From contig NZ_SWCN01000016.1 of assembly GCF_005116575.1 (NCBI RefSeq), positions 1-64,000 of the forward strand: DNA of 64,000 nt, written 5' to 3'. Source of the DNA: Desulforhopalus sp. IMCC35007. Lineage in GTDB: Bacteria > Desulfobacterota > Desulfobulbia > Desulfobulbales > Desulfocapsaceae. Shown here one piece after another: positions 26,515-34,656 of the stretch. Position numbers and translations under genes: made by a program. The notes beneath the pieces were generated by a model. The model saw nothing but the letters and a program-made list of their open reading frames with translations, was not told the origin of the DNA and ran no database searches. How positions within the stretch are numbered: position 1 is the first letter of the stretch; every line of letters begins with the position of its first letter.

Positions 26515-27405
26515 TTGAACCGAAGAAATTTTTGTAAACTGGCAGCGTTGACAGCGTGTGTTTATCCCATGGATGTTTCTGCTGCTCTGCATTTGCTTGC
26601 AACAGATCAGGAAAAAAATCCCGTTCTGCCAACACAGGATGTTCATCTTTCAGGTCTTCCGGTACCTGCCCAAAAGATAACTGATGACAAAATCAAAGAC
26701 TACCTGAGCAAAATCCGTCATCCGGATATTTTGCATCCTACCGATATTATTCTTGCCGAAAAAGACAATCAGCTGCTGGTTACAATTGTTGCCCGGTTTC
26801 AGCGCCTCTATAAAAACATAGGGTATGGAAATTTTGGGGTGGTTAGTTTTGACAATGCCCTGAAAATCGCCAGGGACTACCCGATTGTGGGGGAATTCAC
26901 ACCTGCAGAACTTGAATTCCTTGAGATGATATACTACCGAAATGCTCGGGATTATGGCTTTTATGGCGAGAAGCGGGTGGTGAAACTTACCCAGCATATC
27001 AATAAAAAGGATATCTACAAAGTTCCGTACAGCGGCAACTATCTCTTTAAAGGGTCTTCTTTTGCTAAATATGAGGAGATAAAGAAAGACCTTGGCGAAG
27101 AGGTGCTGCTTACCTCAGGGATTCGGGGGCTGGTGAAACAGTTCTATCTCTACCTCAATAAAGTTGCACGTCATGATGGCAACCTTTCTCTGGCCTCGAG
27201 GTCTCTCGCTCCACCGGGATATTCCTATCATGCAACAGGAGATTTTGATATTGGTCAGGCCGGTTTTGGCAATAATAATTTTTCGGAAAAATTTATAGGC
27301 ACCCCGGTATTTCAAAAGCTCGCAGCACAGGGATATGTGGAATACCGCTATCAGCGTGATAATATGCTTGGGGTTCGCTACGAACCCTGGCACGTTAAAC
27401 TCTGA
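26515..27405 (+). CDS. Tat-exported M15-family D,D-carboxypeptidase-like protein
   Basis: 297-residue peptidoglycan peptidase-type protein from a TTG start at 26515, chosen because it has a strong gaggaag site 6 nt upstream and places a twin-arginine signal (LNRRNFCKLAALTACVYPM) at the very N-terminus. The metal ligands of the VanY/M15 family are present: SYHATGDFDIG and, at the C-terminus, EPWHVKL. The longer frame from ATG 26362 would put 51 residues before the signal. The protein would act in the periplasm on muropeptide stems. Family well supported; activity inferred. Confidence 0.82.
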   Translation: MNRRNFCKLAALTACVYPMDVSAALHLLATDQEKNPVLPTQDVHLSGLPVPAQKITDDKIKDYLSKIRHPDILHPTDIILAEKDNQLLVTIVARFQRLYKNIGYGNFGVVSFDNALKIARDYPIVGEFTPAELEFLEMIYYRNARDYGFYGEKRVVKLTQHINKKDIYKVPYSGNYLFKGSSFAKYEEIKKDLGEEVLLTSGIRGLVKQFYLYLNKVARHDGNLSLASRSLAPPGYSYHATGDFDIGQAGFGNNNFSEKFIGTPVFQKLAAQGYVEYRYQRDNMLGVRYEPWHVKL

Positions 27406-27475
27406 GATAAATCACGCCGATTTCGCGAGTGATGTTTAGATGTTTGGGCTTTTATGCAGTGAAGTTTAACCCGTT

Positions 27476-28807
27476 TCAATCGGTAAACTTTTTTATCTCC
27501 CTTTCTCTGATTATCTTCCAGCCGTTTTCTTCTTTTTCCATGGTCAGAGCTTTCATGACGATGTCATGATAGCTATTGGAAGTATAGCTCTGTTTGAAGG
27601 TGATGAGCAGTTGGTTCTCTTCCAATGTTTCAACCACAGGGTTTTCGATATCGATTTTTATGGAACTGGGCCTGTAAATGCTTCTGGTCCGTTTGTCCTT
27701 CCAGACACTGAGGGAGAGTCCATCTTCCGGGGTGAAATTTTTGCTGTACGCACCAAGGTAGGAATTGGCATCCTGGGTCTCCCAGGCGTCTTTCCAGGCT
27801 TCAAGGGCGTAAAATGCTGCCAGTTTGTTGGAGATCTGAATATCGGCATTTGGCTGTTTCGCTGTTGCGGTCACGTTTTGTTGACGCGGGTCTGGTTGTT
27901 CCGTTTTGCTGGTAGTTGCATTTGTGCGTTGAACTGGAGGCGCTTCCATAAGAGTCTCCTGCCAGGTTTTTGGGTCAAATGGCAGGATTCGCTGGAGGAT
28001 TCGATAGTCCGGACCGGTTTGGATGATCAGAGGCCGGGAGTACGGTTTTTTATCGCGGAGCGAGTCAGCAACACTGGCTCTTAATTCATCAAGGGTTAAG
28101 ATGCCGAATTCAGCAGAAGGGGATTGTTCTTTTTTGAGTTCGAGTTCGACATTTTCAAAAAGTTTTCCGTTCCAGATCTCATCATTGATTTTTTGAGCCT
28201 GTTCTGCGCTGGCCAGTTTAATAAAGCGAAACAGCTTTGGGCTTTCTGCCGGTGGATCAAGGTTTTCTTTCGGCTGAGAGGATAGCGGTGCAATCTTATC
28301 TTCGAGATGCCTGCCTTTGTAACCAAGTTGATAGGCCCTTTGCATGCTGAGCCATGCCATGTCATATTTCTGATTTTTAAAGTAGAGTTCAGCCAGATAA
28401 TAATAGGCGAAGGTAAAGCCGGGGTCAATTCTTAACAGGGTTGTGAACTGCTGCTCTGCCTTATCAAACTGCTTGTCGACAAAATAAAATTTGGCAAGGT
28501 CGAATTTGTACCATTTGGAAGCGGGAGCCAGATGAACTGCTCTTTCTCCCTGTTCAATAGCTTCAGGGATTAAACCAAGTCCGTAGTAGAGAATTCCAAG
28601 CCTCATATGCAGTGAAGGGTGTTCTGCGCCGCCAAGTTTTGTGGCTTCTTTTAAGGCATCACTGGCTTCATAGTGTCGGTATGATTTAATATAGTCATTT
28701 GCCTGTTCGAGATAGTTTTTAAAGGACGAAGCGGTGTCGTCCGCCATTACCACTGTAGAAGATAGAAATGAAATCAGGATGTTTGCAATAATGAAGTGTC
28801 TGGTCAT
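27476..28807 (-). CDS. Exported TPR protein with Cds6/NTF2-like C-terminus
   Basis: 443-residue protein with a signal peptide (about 1-24, ending VVMADD). Residues 35-180 form tetratricopeptide repeats (ALKEATKLGGAEHPSLHMRLGILYYGLGLIPEAIEQGERAV and two more). The C-terminal 120 residues form an NTF2-like domain (AWKDAWETQDANSYLGAYSKNFTP) of the type found at the end of L,D-transpeptidase Cds6. I start at ATG 28807; GTG 28816 is possible. It faces the M15 gene and may belong to the same cell-wall function, which is an inference from context. Confidence 0.78.
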   Translation of the reverse strand: MTRHFIIANILISFLSSTVVMADDTASSFKNYLEQANDYIKSYRHYEASDALKEATKLGGAEHPSLHMRLGILYYGLGLIPEAIEQGERAVHLAPASKWYKFDLAKFYFVDKQFDKAEQQFTTLLRIDPGFTFAYYYLAELYFKNQKYDMAWLSMQRAYQLGYKGRHLEDKIAPLSSQPKENLDPPAESPKLFRFIKLASAEQAQKINDEIWNGKLFENVELELKKEQSPSAEFGILTLDELRASVADSLRDKKPYSRPLIIQTGPDYRILQRILPFDPKTWQETLMEAPPVQRTNATTSKTEQPDPRQQNVTATAKQPNADIQISNKLAAFYALEAWKDAWETQDANSYLGAYSKNFTPEDGLSLSVWKDKRTRSIYRPSSIKIDIENPVVETLEENQLLITFKQSYTSNSYHDIVMKALTMEKEENGWKIIREREIKKFTD

Positions 28808-29130
28808 AGCTATCACAGTTTTTTAGTAGGTGTATGTTGATATCTCAAAAGACAAATATCCATTGGGTTTCAAGAGAAAAGAATACCCTGGTGGGGTCTT
28901 GGAAATATTTACCCAATATTTGGGTCATTGTTTTTACTGAAAATGATATTGTAGTATACTCTAGCCTCGACAAACCTTGTCGGATTTGTCAAAAAATTGC
29001 AACCATCATAATGGTTACGCAAAATAATTGCAATATTGGTTAGTTAGTGTTAGGAAAAAGTGGTCGTACACTTTTGATTGTCAAAGAAGCATTCTTTGGC
29101 TGATTTTCCCGCTCTCATTTGAAGGTTTGT
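28808..29130. other. 323-bp divergent promoter region with inverted repeats
   Basis: AT-rich region between the TPR gene and the AAA-OmpA gene. It holds three small symmetric sites: acccaa-tat-ttgggt (28911-28925), gacaaa...tttgtc (28969-28990) and aaccat-cata-atggtt (29000-29015). Any may bind a regulator; none matches a site I can name. Confidence 0.45.
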
Positions 29131-31014
29131 ATGTATAAAACATTTTATAATCTGAACAGAAAACCGTTTGAAATTATACCAGACCCGTCGTTTTACTGGG
29201 TTGGAGACAATCAAAAAGAAGTTCTTTCACTTCTTCGATACGGTATTCTTGACAATAAAGGCTTTTTACTTCTGACCGGCGAATCCGGGGTTGGAAAGAC
29301 CTCGTTGATCAAAACTTTGACCAAAGGCTTTGGCCCAGAGGTTCTCTGGGCGGTAATTGACGATCCTAGCCTTGAGCGCATCGATTTTTATAACGACATT
29401 GCCAGAAATTTCAGGATAGACAAGAAGTTTACCTCAAAGGTCCAGTTTCTCATTCAGTTCAGCCATTTTCTACACAAGGCAGATGATGAGAATAAAAAAG
29501 TTCTCCTGCTCGTCGATGAGTGCCATCTTCTCAGTCAGGAGATGCTTGAAGAGCTGCGCCTGCTCTCCAACATTGAAAAAGCGGACACGAAGCTGATAAA
29601 CATTTTCTTTGTGGGTGAGAGCAGTTTCAATGAGCTGTTGAGCTTGCCTAAAAACAGGGCGGTTCGTCAGCGTCTTTCACTGGCCGCTGATATGAAACCT
29701 CTGACTGCCAATGAAACAGAGGATTATATCCGTCACAGATTAAGCGTTGCCGGTGCAGAGGAGAAGATATTTACCTCCAAGGCCTGCCAGAAAGTGCATC
29801 TCTATGCAGCTGGTGTACCATTACAGATCAACAAAATATGTGATGCTGCCTTAAAATTGGGGGCAAGCGAAGAGGAACCCACTATTTCTCCAGCAATCAT
29901 TGAACGTTGTCTCAACAAGGTCGATATGGCGACCGCCTCTGCCGAAACCGAGGTGCAAACTGAAGTGCATGCTGAGGAAATCCCCCCATTAAAACAATTC
30001 GCTCAGTTTAAGCTTGGCGATGGTCCGGATTCTCAAATTACCGGATTTAATCTTGACGCGGAACGAAAAAGCGGGTGGTTGAAAATTGGTTTTGCCGCTC
30101 TTGCTCTAGTGCTTGTGGGAGGCTATTTTTTCAAATCCAATTTTACCCAGGAAGCTACTAGAGAAACACCTCCCCCTGTTGTGGAGCAGGTGGCACCTGC
30201 TCGGAAATTGTCTTCCGTTTCAACATCCCCTGCTGTTACGATGCTGGAAAAAAATTCTGAGGAAATCAATAAGGTCAAGGTTGATGAACTGAAATCTGCA
30301 ATACTTGAAAAAGCCTACAATGAAGATCATCCGGTGCAGCCGCAAGAGGCGGTTACGGAGACTGCAGCTGCAGGGGAAGGCCAGCTTGCATCTGAAGCTG
30401 TGGCAGAGGTCAGGGCTGATGCTCAGAGTGTGACCAGGACCGAGGAGGCCACACCAGAACCTGTATTGACAAGTGAGGCCGTTGCTGTCGTTTCTGAAAA
30501 CCAGCAAGAAAATACAATCATTCCAAGCGCAGAAGGGCAGGCGGCTGTTGCACAGGAAACGCAGCAGGCAGGTAGTCTGAACTCTTCGGAACCAGATGTT
30601 GTGCTCGTGGAACCTGAAGTGGAGAGCCCGACGGTGGACGTCCAACCGGCGGTTCAGTTGCCTCCCCTTGAACCGAGAAAGGTTATCCTGCCATTACAGC
30701 CGAATTCTCTCGAGCTGACTAAAGCGGGTAAAACCGCATTGAACAGTTTTGTGAAAAAGTTAAAGATTTATCCAAAGGCAACGATTCTTGTCAAAGGCTT
30801 TGTCTCTGCAAAAACAAATTCAGCTGAAAATATCAAGCTGTCAGAAGAGAGAGCACTCAGTATCTATAAGATGCTTCTTGCCGACGGCATTGATCCGGAG
30901 CAGGTGGAAATTGAGGCGATGGGTAACCGAGAGCCTATTGCCTCCAACAATACCAGAGAAGGGCGGGCGAAAAATCGACGTGTGGAGATCCTTGTTATAA
31001 CCGATGGAATATAG
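29131..31014 (+). CDS. ExeA-type AAA ATPase fused to an OmpA peptidoglycan-binding domain
   Basis: 627-residue inner-membrane protein. Order: AAA ATPase (about 1-265) with Walker A GESGVGKTS and Walker B VLLLVDECH, like the ATPases of exosortase and general-secretion loci; one membrane helix (about 317-334, IGFAALALVLVGGYFF); a long acidic, Ala/Glu-rich periplasmic linker (345-520); C-terminal OmpA domain (about 525-627) ending NRRVEILVITDGI. ATG 29131 has a gaagg site; an earlier in-frame TTG at 29119 is less likely. The topology would couple a cytoplasmic ATPase to peptidoglycan. It stands alone, with glycosyltransferase genes downstream. Confidence 0.87.
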   Translation: MYKTFYNLNRKPFEIIPDPSFYWVGDNQKEVLSLLRYGILDNKGFLLLTGESGVGKTSLIKTLTKGFGPEVLWAVIDDPSLERIDFYNDIARNFRIDKKFTSKVQFLIQFSHFLHKADDENKKVLLLVDECHLLSQEMLEELRLLSNIEKADTKLINIFFVGESSFNELLSLPKNRAVRQRLSLAADMKPLTANETEDYIRHRLSVAGAEEKIFTSKACQKVHLYAAGVPLQINKICDAALKLGASEEEPTISPAIIERCLNKVDMATASAETEVQTEVHAEEIPPLKQFAQFKLGDGPDSQITGFNLDAERKSGWLKIGFAALALVLVGGYFFKSNFTQEATRETPPPVVEQVAPARKLSSVSTSPAVTMLEKNSEEINKVKVDELKSAILEKAYNEDHPVQPQEAVTETAAAGEGQLASEAVAEVRADAQSVTRTEEATPEPVLTSEAVAVVSENQQENTIIPSAEGQAAVAQETQQAGSLNSSEPDVVLVEPEVESPTVDVQPAVQLPPLEPRKVILPLQPNSLELTKAGKTALNSFVKKLKIYPKATILVKGFVSAKTNSAENIKLSEERALSIYKMLLADGIDPEQVEIEAMGNREPIASNNTREGRAKNRRVEILVITDGI

Positions 31015-31157
31015 TTTCGTTTTGTTTGTTCCGGCGCGTTAATTTTTTGGGTGGGAACGGGAAAAAGCATGGGAAAAGATTTTCATCTCCCCTTTAATCC
31101 GTTGAGGTCACAAAAAGACGGCCTGTAATGTTTACCCTGTAACAGTGGGAACTCATA

Positions 31158-32276
31158 TTAATTTTTCGCTGCATCGCACAGCTCCTGAAGTTTCTTGTCG
31201 AGGGTGTTGTAATTATATTTAAGGTTATGGTTGGCCCTGATATGTTGTTCAGCTTTGCCTGCAAGGGTGTGACGTAATTTCGAGTCAACGATGAGTCGTT
31301 CAATGTTATCTCTGAAACGCTCTGGTTCTCCGGCGGGGGAAAGAAGTCCTGTCTGGTTGTGCACTATCGCTTCCTTGCCACCCCAGTCTTCAAACGCTAC
31401 CGCCGGTAACCTGCAGGATTGGGCCTCGAGGTAGACCATCCCCAGGGATTCCTGGATTCCTGGGAAGGCAAAAATATCAGCGCAGCTAAAATATTGATAC
31501 AACTCTTTTCTTGGTATTTTGCCTAAAAAATGTACCCTGCCGGGGAGCAGTTGTTTTGCCTGTCTTGTTAGTCCTGCTCTGCTTTCCCCGTCACCTATGA
31601 TGAGGAGTTTGAGCTGGTGCCCTTTTTTTTGCAGGCTGGAGCAGGCCTCGATTACCTTTGAGATTCCATCAGTTTTTACCCCGGGGCGCATCATTGCAGC
31701 CGTTATAATCAGGACTTCATCTTTTGCGGCCCATTGCGGTCGTAATTCCTTTCTTTTCTCAGCTGAAAATTCAAAATCACCAGGACGAATTCCCGGTGCT
31801 ATGTAGGTGAGTTTTTCTTCCGGGATAAGCCGCAGGAGATTTTTGTGGTCGACCCGTTTATTGGTAAAGATATGGGTGGCGTGCTCAAGGGTTGCCTTGT
31901 TGAGAAGAAATCCTGGCAGGGTCCATAAATTTTTTCGTCTTTTGGTCGAATAGATTGCCTGGAAGATCACATAAGGTCTCTTGAGTTTGTTACTGCAGTA
32001 GGGACCGAGTAAGTCCGGAGCCTTGTAGTAGGAATGATAGCTGAACCAGAGGTCCGGAGGACTGTTTTTCAGGCGATTGATGATCCTTTGCCGTTCAAAA
32101 AACAGCTGCAGGAGGCGCAGGGGATTGAAGTAGATCCACCTTGCCCGGAGAGGGCTTACAAGCTCGACGCTATTGTTTTTGTTGAGGTGTTCGTATAGTT
32201 CACTTCCGATAATCAGATCTCCGGATGGATTGGGGTGTCCCATGGTTTTAAAAGGCATATAATAGGCAATTTTCAT
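31158..32276 (-). CDS. Glycosyltransferase family 4
   Basis: 372-residue GT-B enzyme. N-terminal domain begins MKIAYYMPFKTMGHPNPSGD; the C-terminal nucleotide-sugar site includes LLIIGDGESRAGL and the E-x7-E signature in FPGIQESLGMVYLEAQSC. The frame is open to 32375, but that 33-residue extension is not protein-like; the ribosome site at 32276 is weak. Divergent from the next glycosyltransferase across a 190-bp gap. Probably acts in surface polysaccharide synthesis; acceptor unknown. Confidence 0.83.
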   Translation of the reverse strand: MKIAYYMPFKTMGHPNPSGDLIIGSELYEHLNKNNSVELVSPLRARWIYFNPLRLLQLFFERQRIINRLKNSPPDLWFSYHSYYKAPDLLGPYCSNKLKRPYVIFQAIYSTKRRKNLWTLPGFLLNKATLEHATHIFTNKRVDHKNLLRLIPEEKLTYIAPGIRPGDFEFSAEKRKELRPQWAAKDEVLIITAAMMRPGVKTDGISKVIEACSSLQKKGHQLKLLIIGDGESRAGLTRQAKQLLPGRVHFLGKIPRKELYQYFSCADIFAFPGIQESLGMVYLEAQSCRLPAVAFEDWGGKEAIVHNQTGLLSPAGEPERFRDNIERLIVDSKLRHTLAGKAEQHIRANHNLKYNYNTLDKKLQELCDAAKN

Positions 32277-32466
32277 GGAAGTGTCGGTTGGCTTATGTTT
32301 CACTAAAGATTGTTCCGATTGCAGGTGAAACTGATTGTAGAGGCACAGAAAAACAAATATTTTTGTCTTTTGCACCGGTTTTCTCTGGTTTAGAGTTTTT
32401 CCTCATTTTTAGGGAGCCAATGACCTTGTACACAGACAGAAAATTACTTGGAGAGGAGAAGACGTC

Positions 32467-33621
32467 GTGCGATTGGATATCCTGATATATGCCCACGATG
32501 GAAGGGGGCTTGGCCATGTAAGCCGTAGTCTTGGTATCGGCATGGCACTTCGGAGACTATATCCTGAGCTCAAAGTTTTGTTTATCTCCGGCAGCACCTT
32601 CACCTTAGAATTGCTTGGTAGAGCTCCTTTGGACTGGGTGAAGTTGCCTTCTTATAAGACAGAGGTGGTCAATGGAATTTCTCGCGGGATTTCAGGAAAC
32701 TCAATGCTTCAGGATCAGGAATTAGGGGAGATGCGCCGCCAGGATCTTGCTCATTTCGTTGGGCTTTACCGGCCGAGGCTGGTGCTTGTGGATCATACCC
32801 CCCAGGGCAAACACAGGGAGTTGTTACAGGCTCTTGAAACAGCAGGTGATGACTGTCAATGGGTGTTGGGGGTCCGGGGAGTTGTGGGGACTGTGAAGCA
32901 GGCGGCAATAGAGGTAACCCAGGGTATTTTCAAGAAATATTATAGTGATCTGCTCTGGTATGGGGACAGGGCAGTCCTGGGAGACGAACATTGTCAGCTG
33001 TTGGCCCGGCAGTATTGTCTTGAACCTTACGAATGTGGCTATGTCTCAAGGCTTAAGGAATACAGGGAGTGGAATGGTGGAAAAAGCGCAAAGCACAAAT
33101 GGGCCGGGGTTGTTTCAGTGCCATGGCACGGACAAGAGAGCCTGTCTTTTTTGAGATGTCTGGCCGCGGCTCTAGCTGAAATTCCCGGTGCTTATGGGAG
33201 CTGGTGTCTTTTTATTGATCCAGATGTGGGGGAGATGAAAACCGCAGTAGAAGAACTTTTTTTTGAGCTTGAACATTGCCAGCTTGAAACTCCTGGTAAC
33301 AGATATGGAGACGCGTTGATGAACGCCAGGAGTGCGGTTATCTATGGTGGTTATAATAGTCTTGTGGATATTCTCTTTGCTGGTATTCCGACTCTGGTTC
33401 TCCTGCGTGAAATGCAGGACAAGGAACAACAGATCCACGTCGAGCATCTTGAGGCCAAGCTGGTTGGACTCCTGACAAGTGTGCCGGAAACTGAGGTCGG
33501 GGTCGAGTCGCTTAAAGCAATTCTGCTGCAGAATCTTTCAGTGAGCAAAGTGAGGCAGGTTGGTGTGAACATTGATGGTGCCAGTTGTGCAGCACACTAT
33601 CTGCACGCAAAACTGAGATAA
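32467..33621 (+). CDS. MurG-like GT-B glycosyltransferase
   Basis: 384-residue protein starting at GTG with gagaggagaag upstream. The N-terminal motif IYAHDGRGLGHVSRSLGIGMAL is the glycine-rich acceptor-side loop seen in MurG and related enzymes; the C-terminal part has YGGYNSLVDILFAGIPTLVLLRE, the usual donor-binding helix region. No membrane segment. Similar proteins are often annotated as glycosyltransferase or predicted glycosyltransferase of unknown product. It opposes the neighbouring GT4 gene, which suggests a common pathway. Confidence 0.75.
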   Translation: MRLDILIYAHDGRGLGHVSRSLGIGMALRRLYPELKVLFISGSTFTLELLGRAPLDWVKLPSYKTEVVNGISRGISGNSMLQDQELGEMRRQDLAHFVGLYRPRLVLVDHTPQGKHRELLQALETAGDDCQWVLGVRGVVGTVKQAAIEVTQGIFKKYYSDLLWYGDRAVLGDEHCQLLARQYCLEPYECGYVSRLKEYREWNGGKSAKHKWAGVVSVPWHGQESLSFLRCLAAALAEIPGAYGSWCLFIDPDVGEMKTAVEELFFELEHCQLETPGNRYGDALMNARSAVIYGGYNSLVDILFAGIPTLVLLREMQDKEQQIHVEHLEAKLVGLLTSVPETEVGVESLKAILLQNLSVSKVRQVGVNIDGASCAAHYLHAKLR

Positions 33622-33681
33622 CCGGTTCTGCCCTTCTCTTTGACGCATTGTCTCTCGCCAACACCTCAGGAAAAGAACCGG
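33622..33681. terminator. Long-loop inverted repeat between convergent genes
   Basis: ccggttct (33622-33629) and agaaccgg (33674-33681) flank a 44-nt loop between the MurG-like gene and the MotA-like gene. The stem is perfect but short for such a loop, so a terminator role is only suggested. Confidence 0.3.
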
Positions 33682-33688
33682 ACCTATT

Positions 33689-34078
33689 TTAATTACGAAA
33701 CATGGAGTTATCGACTTTTCCAAGAAATATCTTTGTGCAAATGAGAACATTTCGAGGTGTGTCACCAGCCTGAATACGGAGCAATCCTTCTCTAATTATT
33801 ACTTTTTTAAGTAATTCCCTGCCGTTTGATTCGTTATAATAAATGTCTGAGTCGAGAATGTCTTTTATGTTTGCCGGCTCTACCCGGTCAATGATGAGTT
33901 GAACAGCAAGATTTAAAAAGGGATCTCTGATGGTGGAGAGTTCGTTTTCAAGGGCCAGTAGTCCCTGTTTAGTTACCAGTTCTGATAAATATTTCAGCTG
34001 GAGAACCAGATCGACGAGTGACTCCTGATCTTCACGGCTACATGATGCTTTTGCAGCGAGAGCTAAATCCCGTAGCAT
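33689..34078 (-). CDS. Soluble MotA cytoplasmic-loop-like protein
   Basis: 129-residue protein with no membrane segment. Residues 31-79 (LSELVTKQGLLALE...IRDPFLNLAVQLIIDRVEP...IKDILDSDI) match the large cytoplasmic loop of the flagellar stator protein MotA between TM2 and TM3, and residues 93-119 (VIIREGLLRIQAGDTPRNV) match the MotA stretch after TM4. In MotA these two parts are separated by TM3-TM4, about 90 residues; here only about 13 residues join them. The gene has a good aaggaaaatt ribosome site and sits alone, with no motility genes in the window. It may bind the flagellar rotor, or be an unrelated use of the fold. Confidence 0.7.
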   Translation of the reverse strand: MLRDLALAAKASCSREDQESLVDLVLQLKYLSELVTKQGLLALENELSTIRDPFLNLAVQLIIDRVEPANIKDILDSDIYYNESNGRELLKKVIIREGLLRIQAGDTPRNVLICTKIFLGKVDNSMFRN

Positions 34079-34656
34079 AATTTTCCTTTATTGTAAGATG
34101 AATGCATTGCAGGCCACCTTCATTTCTTATCGGCCCTGTTCCTGTGCGAAGCAAGAAATATAACATCCGTGGGAAATACAGGTTCCTATACCTTGTGTAT
34201 ACTTGTGATATATTTTCTTACAGGTGAGACTTTTCCCCGATCTATTGAGATATTCAAGGTGTCCTGAGGTCGTTTTTTGTCCGGTTATATTGTCCATTCC
34301 CTCCTCTTTTATCCGGTTTTGGAGTCATATTTGAAGCCATTGATGGATCATAGCGCAGAAAGTCGGTTTCCGTCAAACTGGAGAGCTGAAAAAACGAGGA
34401 TCAGGTTAACGCAAGCCTGCAATAAAAATTACATTTATGTAAAAAATTATGGCTTGAAACATGCAAAAATGAAATAAACCTACCTTGAATTATGATAATA
34501 AATTAACTTTTACGTATGTAACATCCCGATAATATATATCTTTATATTAATTTCTCTGAAGTGGCACCAGATTTGTAATGTAAGAGTCAGGTGAGCAGTT
34601 TGCTACTTAATAGACTTTGCGTTGCAGAGTGGAAATAACCTTAACGGAGGAATACA
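34079..34656. other. 578-bp gap upstream of amtB
   Basis: No credible gene; a 66-codon plus frame at 34277-34477 lacks protein character. The last 100 bases hold the candidate sigma-54 promoter for amtB. Bases 34170-34250 and 34430-34560 are strongly AT-rich, as expected for enhancer and regulator access. Confidence 0.5.
34562..34577 (+). promoter_or_regulatory. Candidate sigma-54 promoter of amtB-glnB
   Basis: TGGCACCAGATTTGTA has a perfect -24 box and correct GG-N10-G spacing; the -12 box is TTGT instead of TTGC. A start near 34588 would leave a 69-nt leader. Sigma-54 control of amtB with glnB/glnK is standard in nitrogen regulation, which raises the likelihood. Confidence 0.55.

Noticed and set aside
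34277-34477. 66-codon plus frame before amtB
   Set aside because: No ribosome site, no domain, AT-rich sequence, and positioned in a promoter region.
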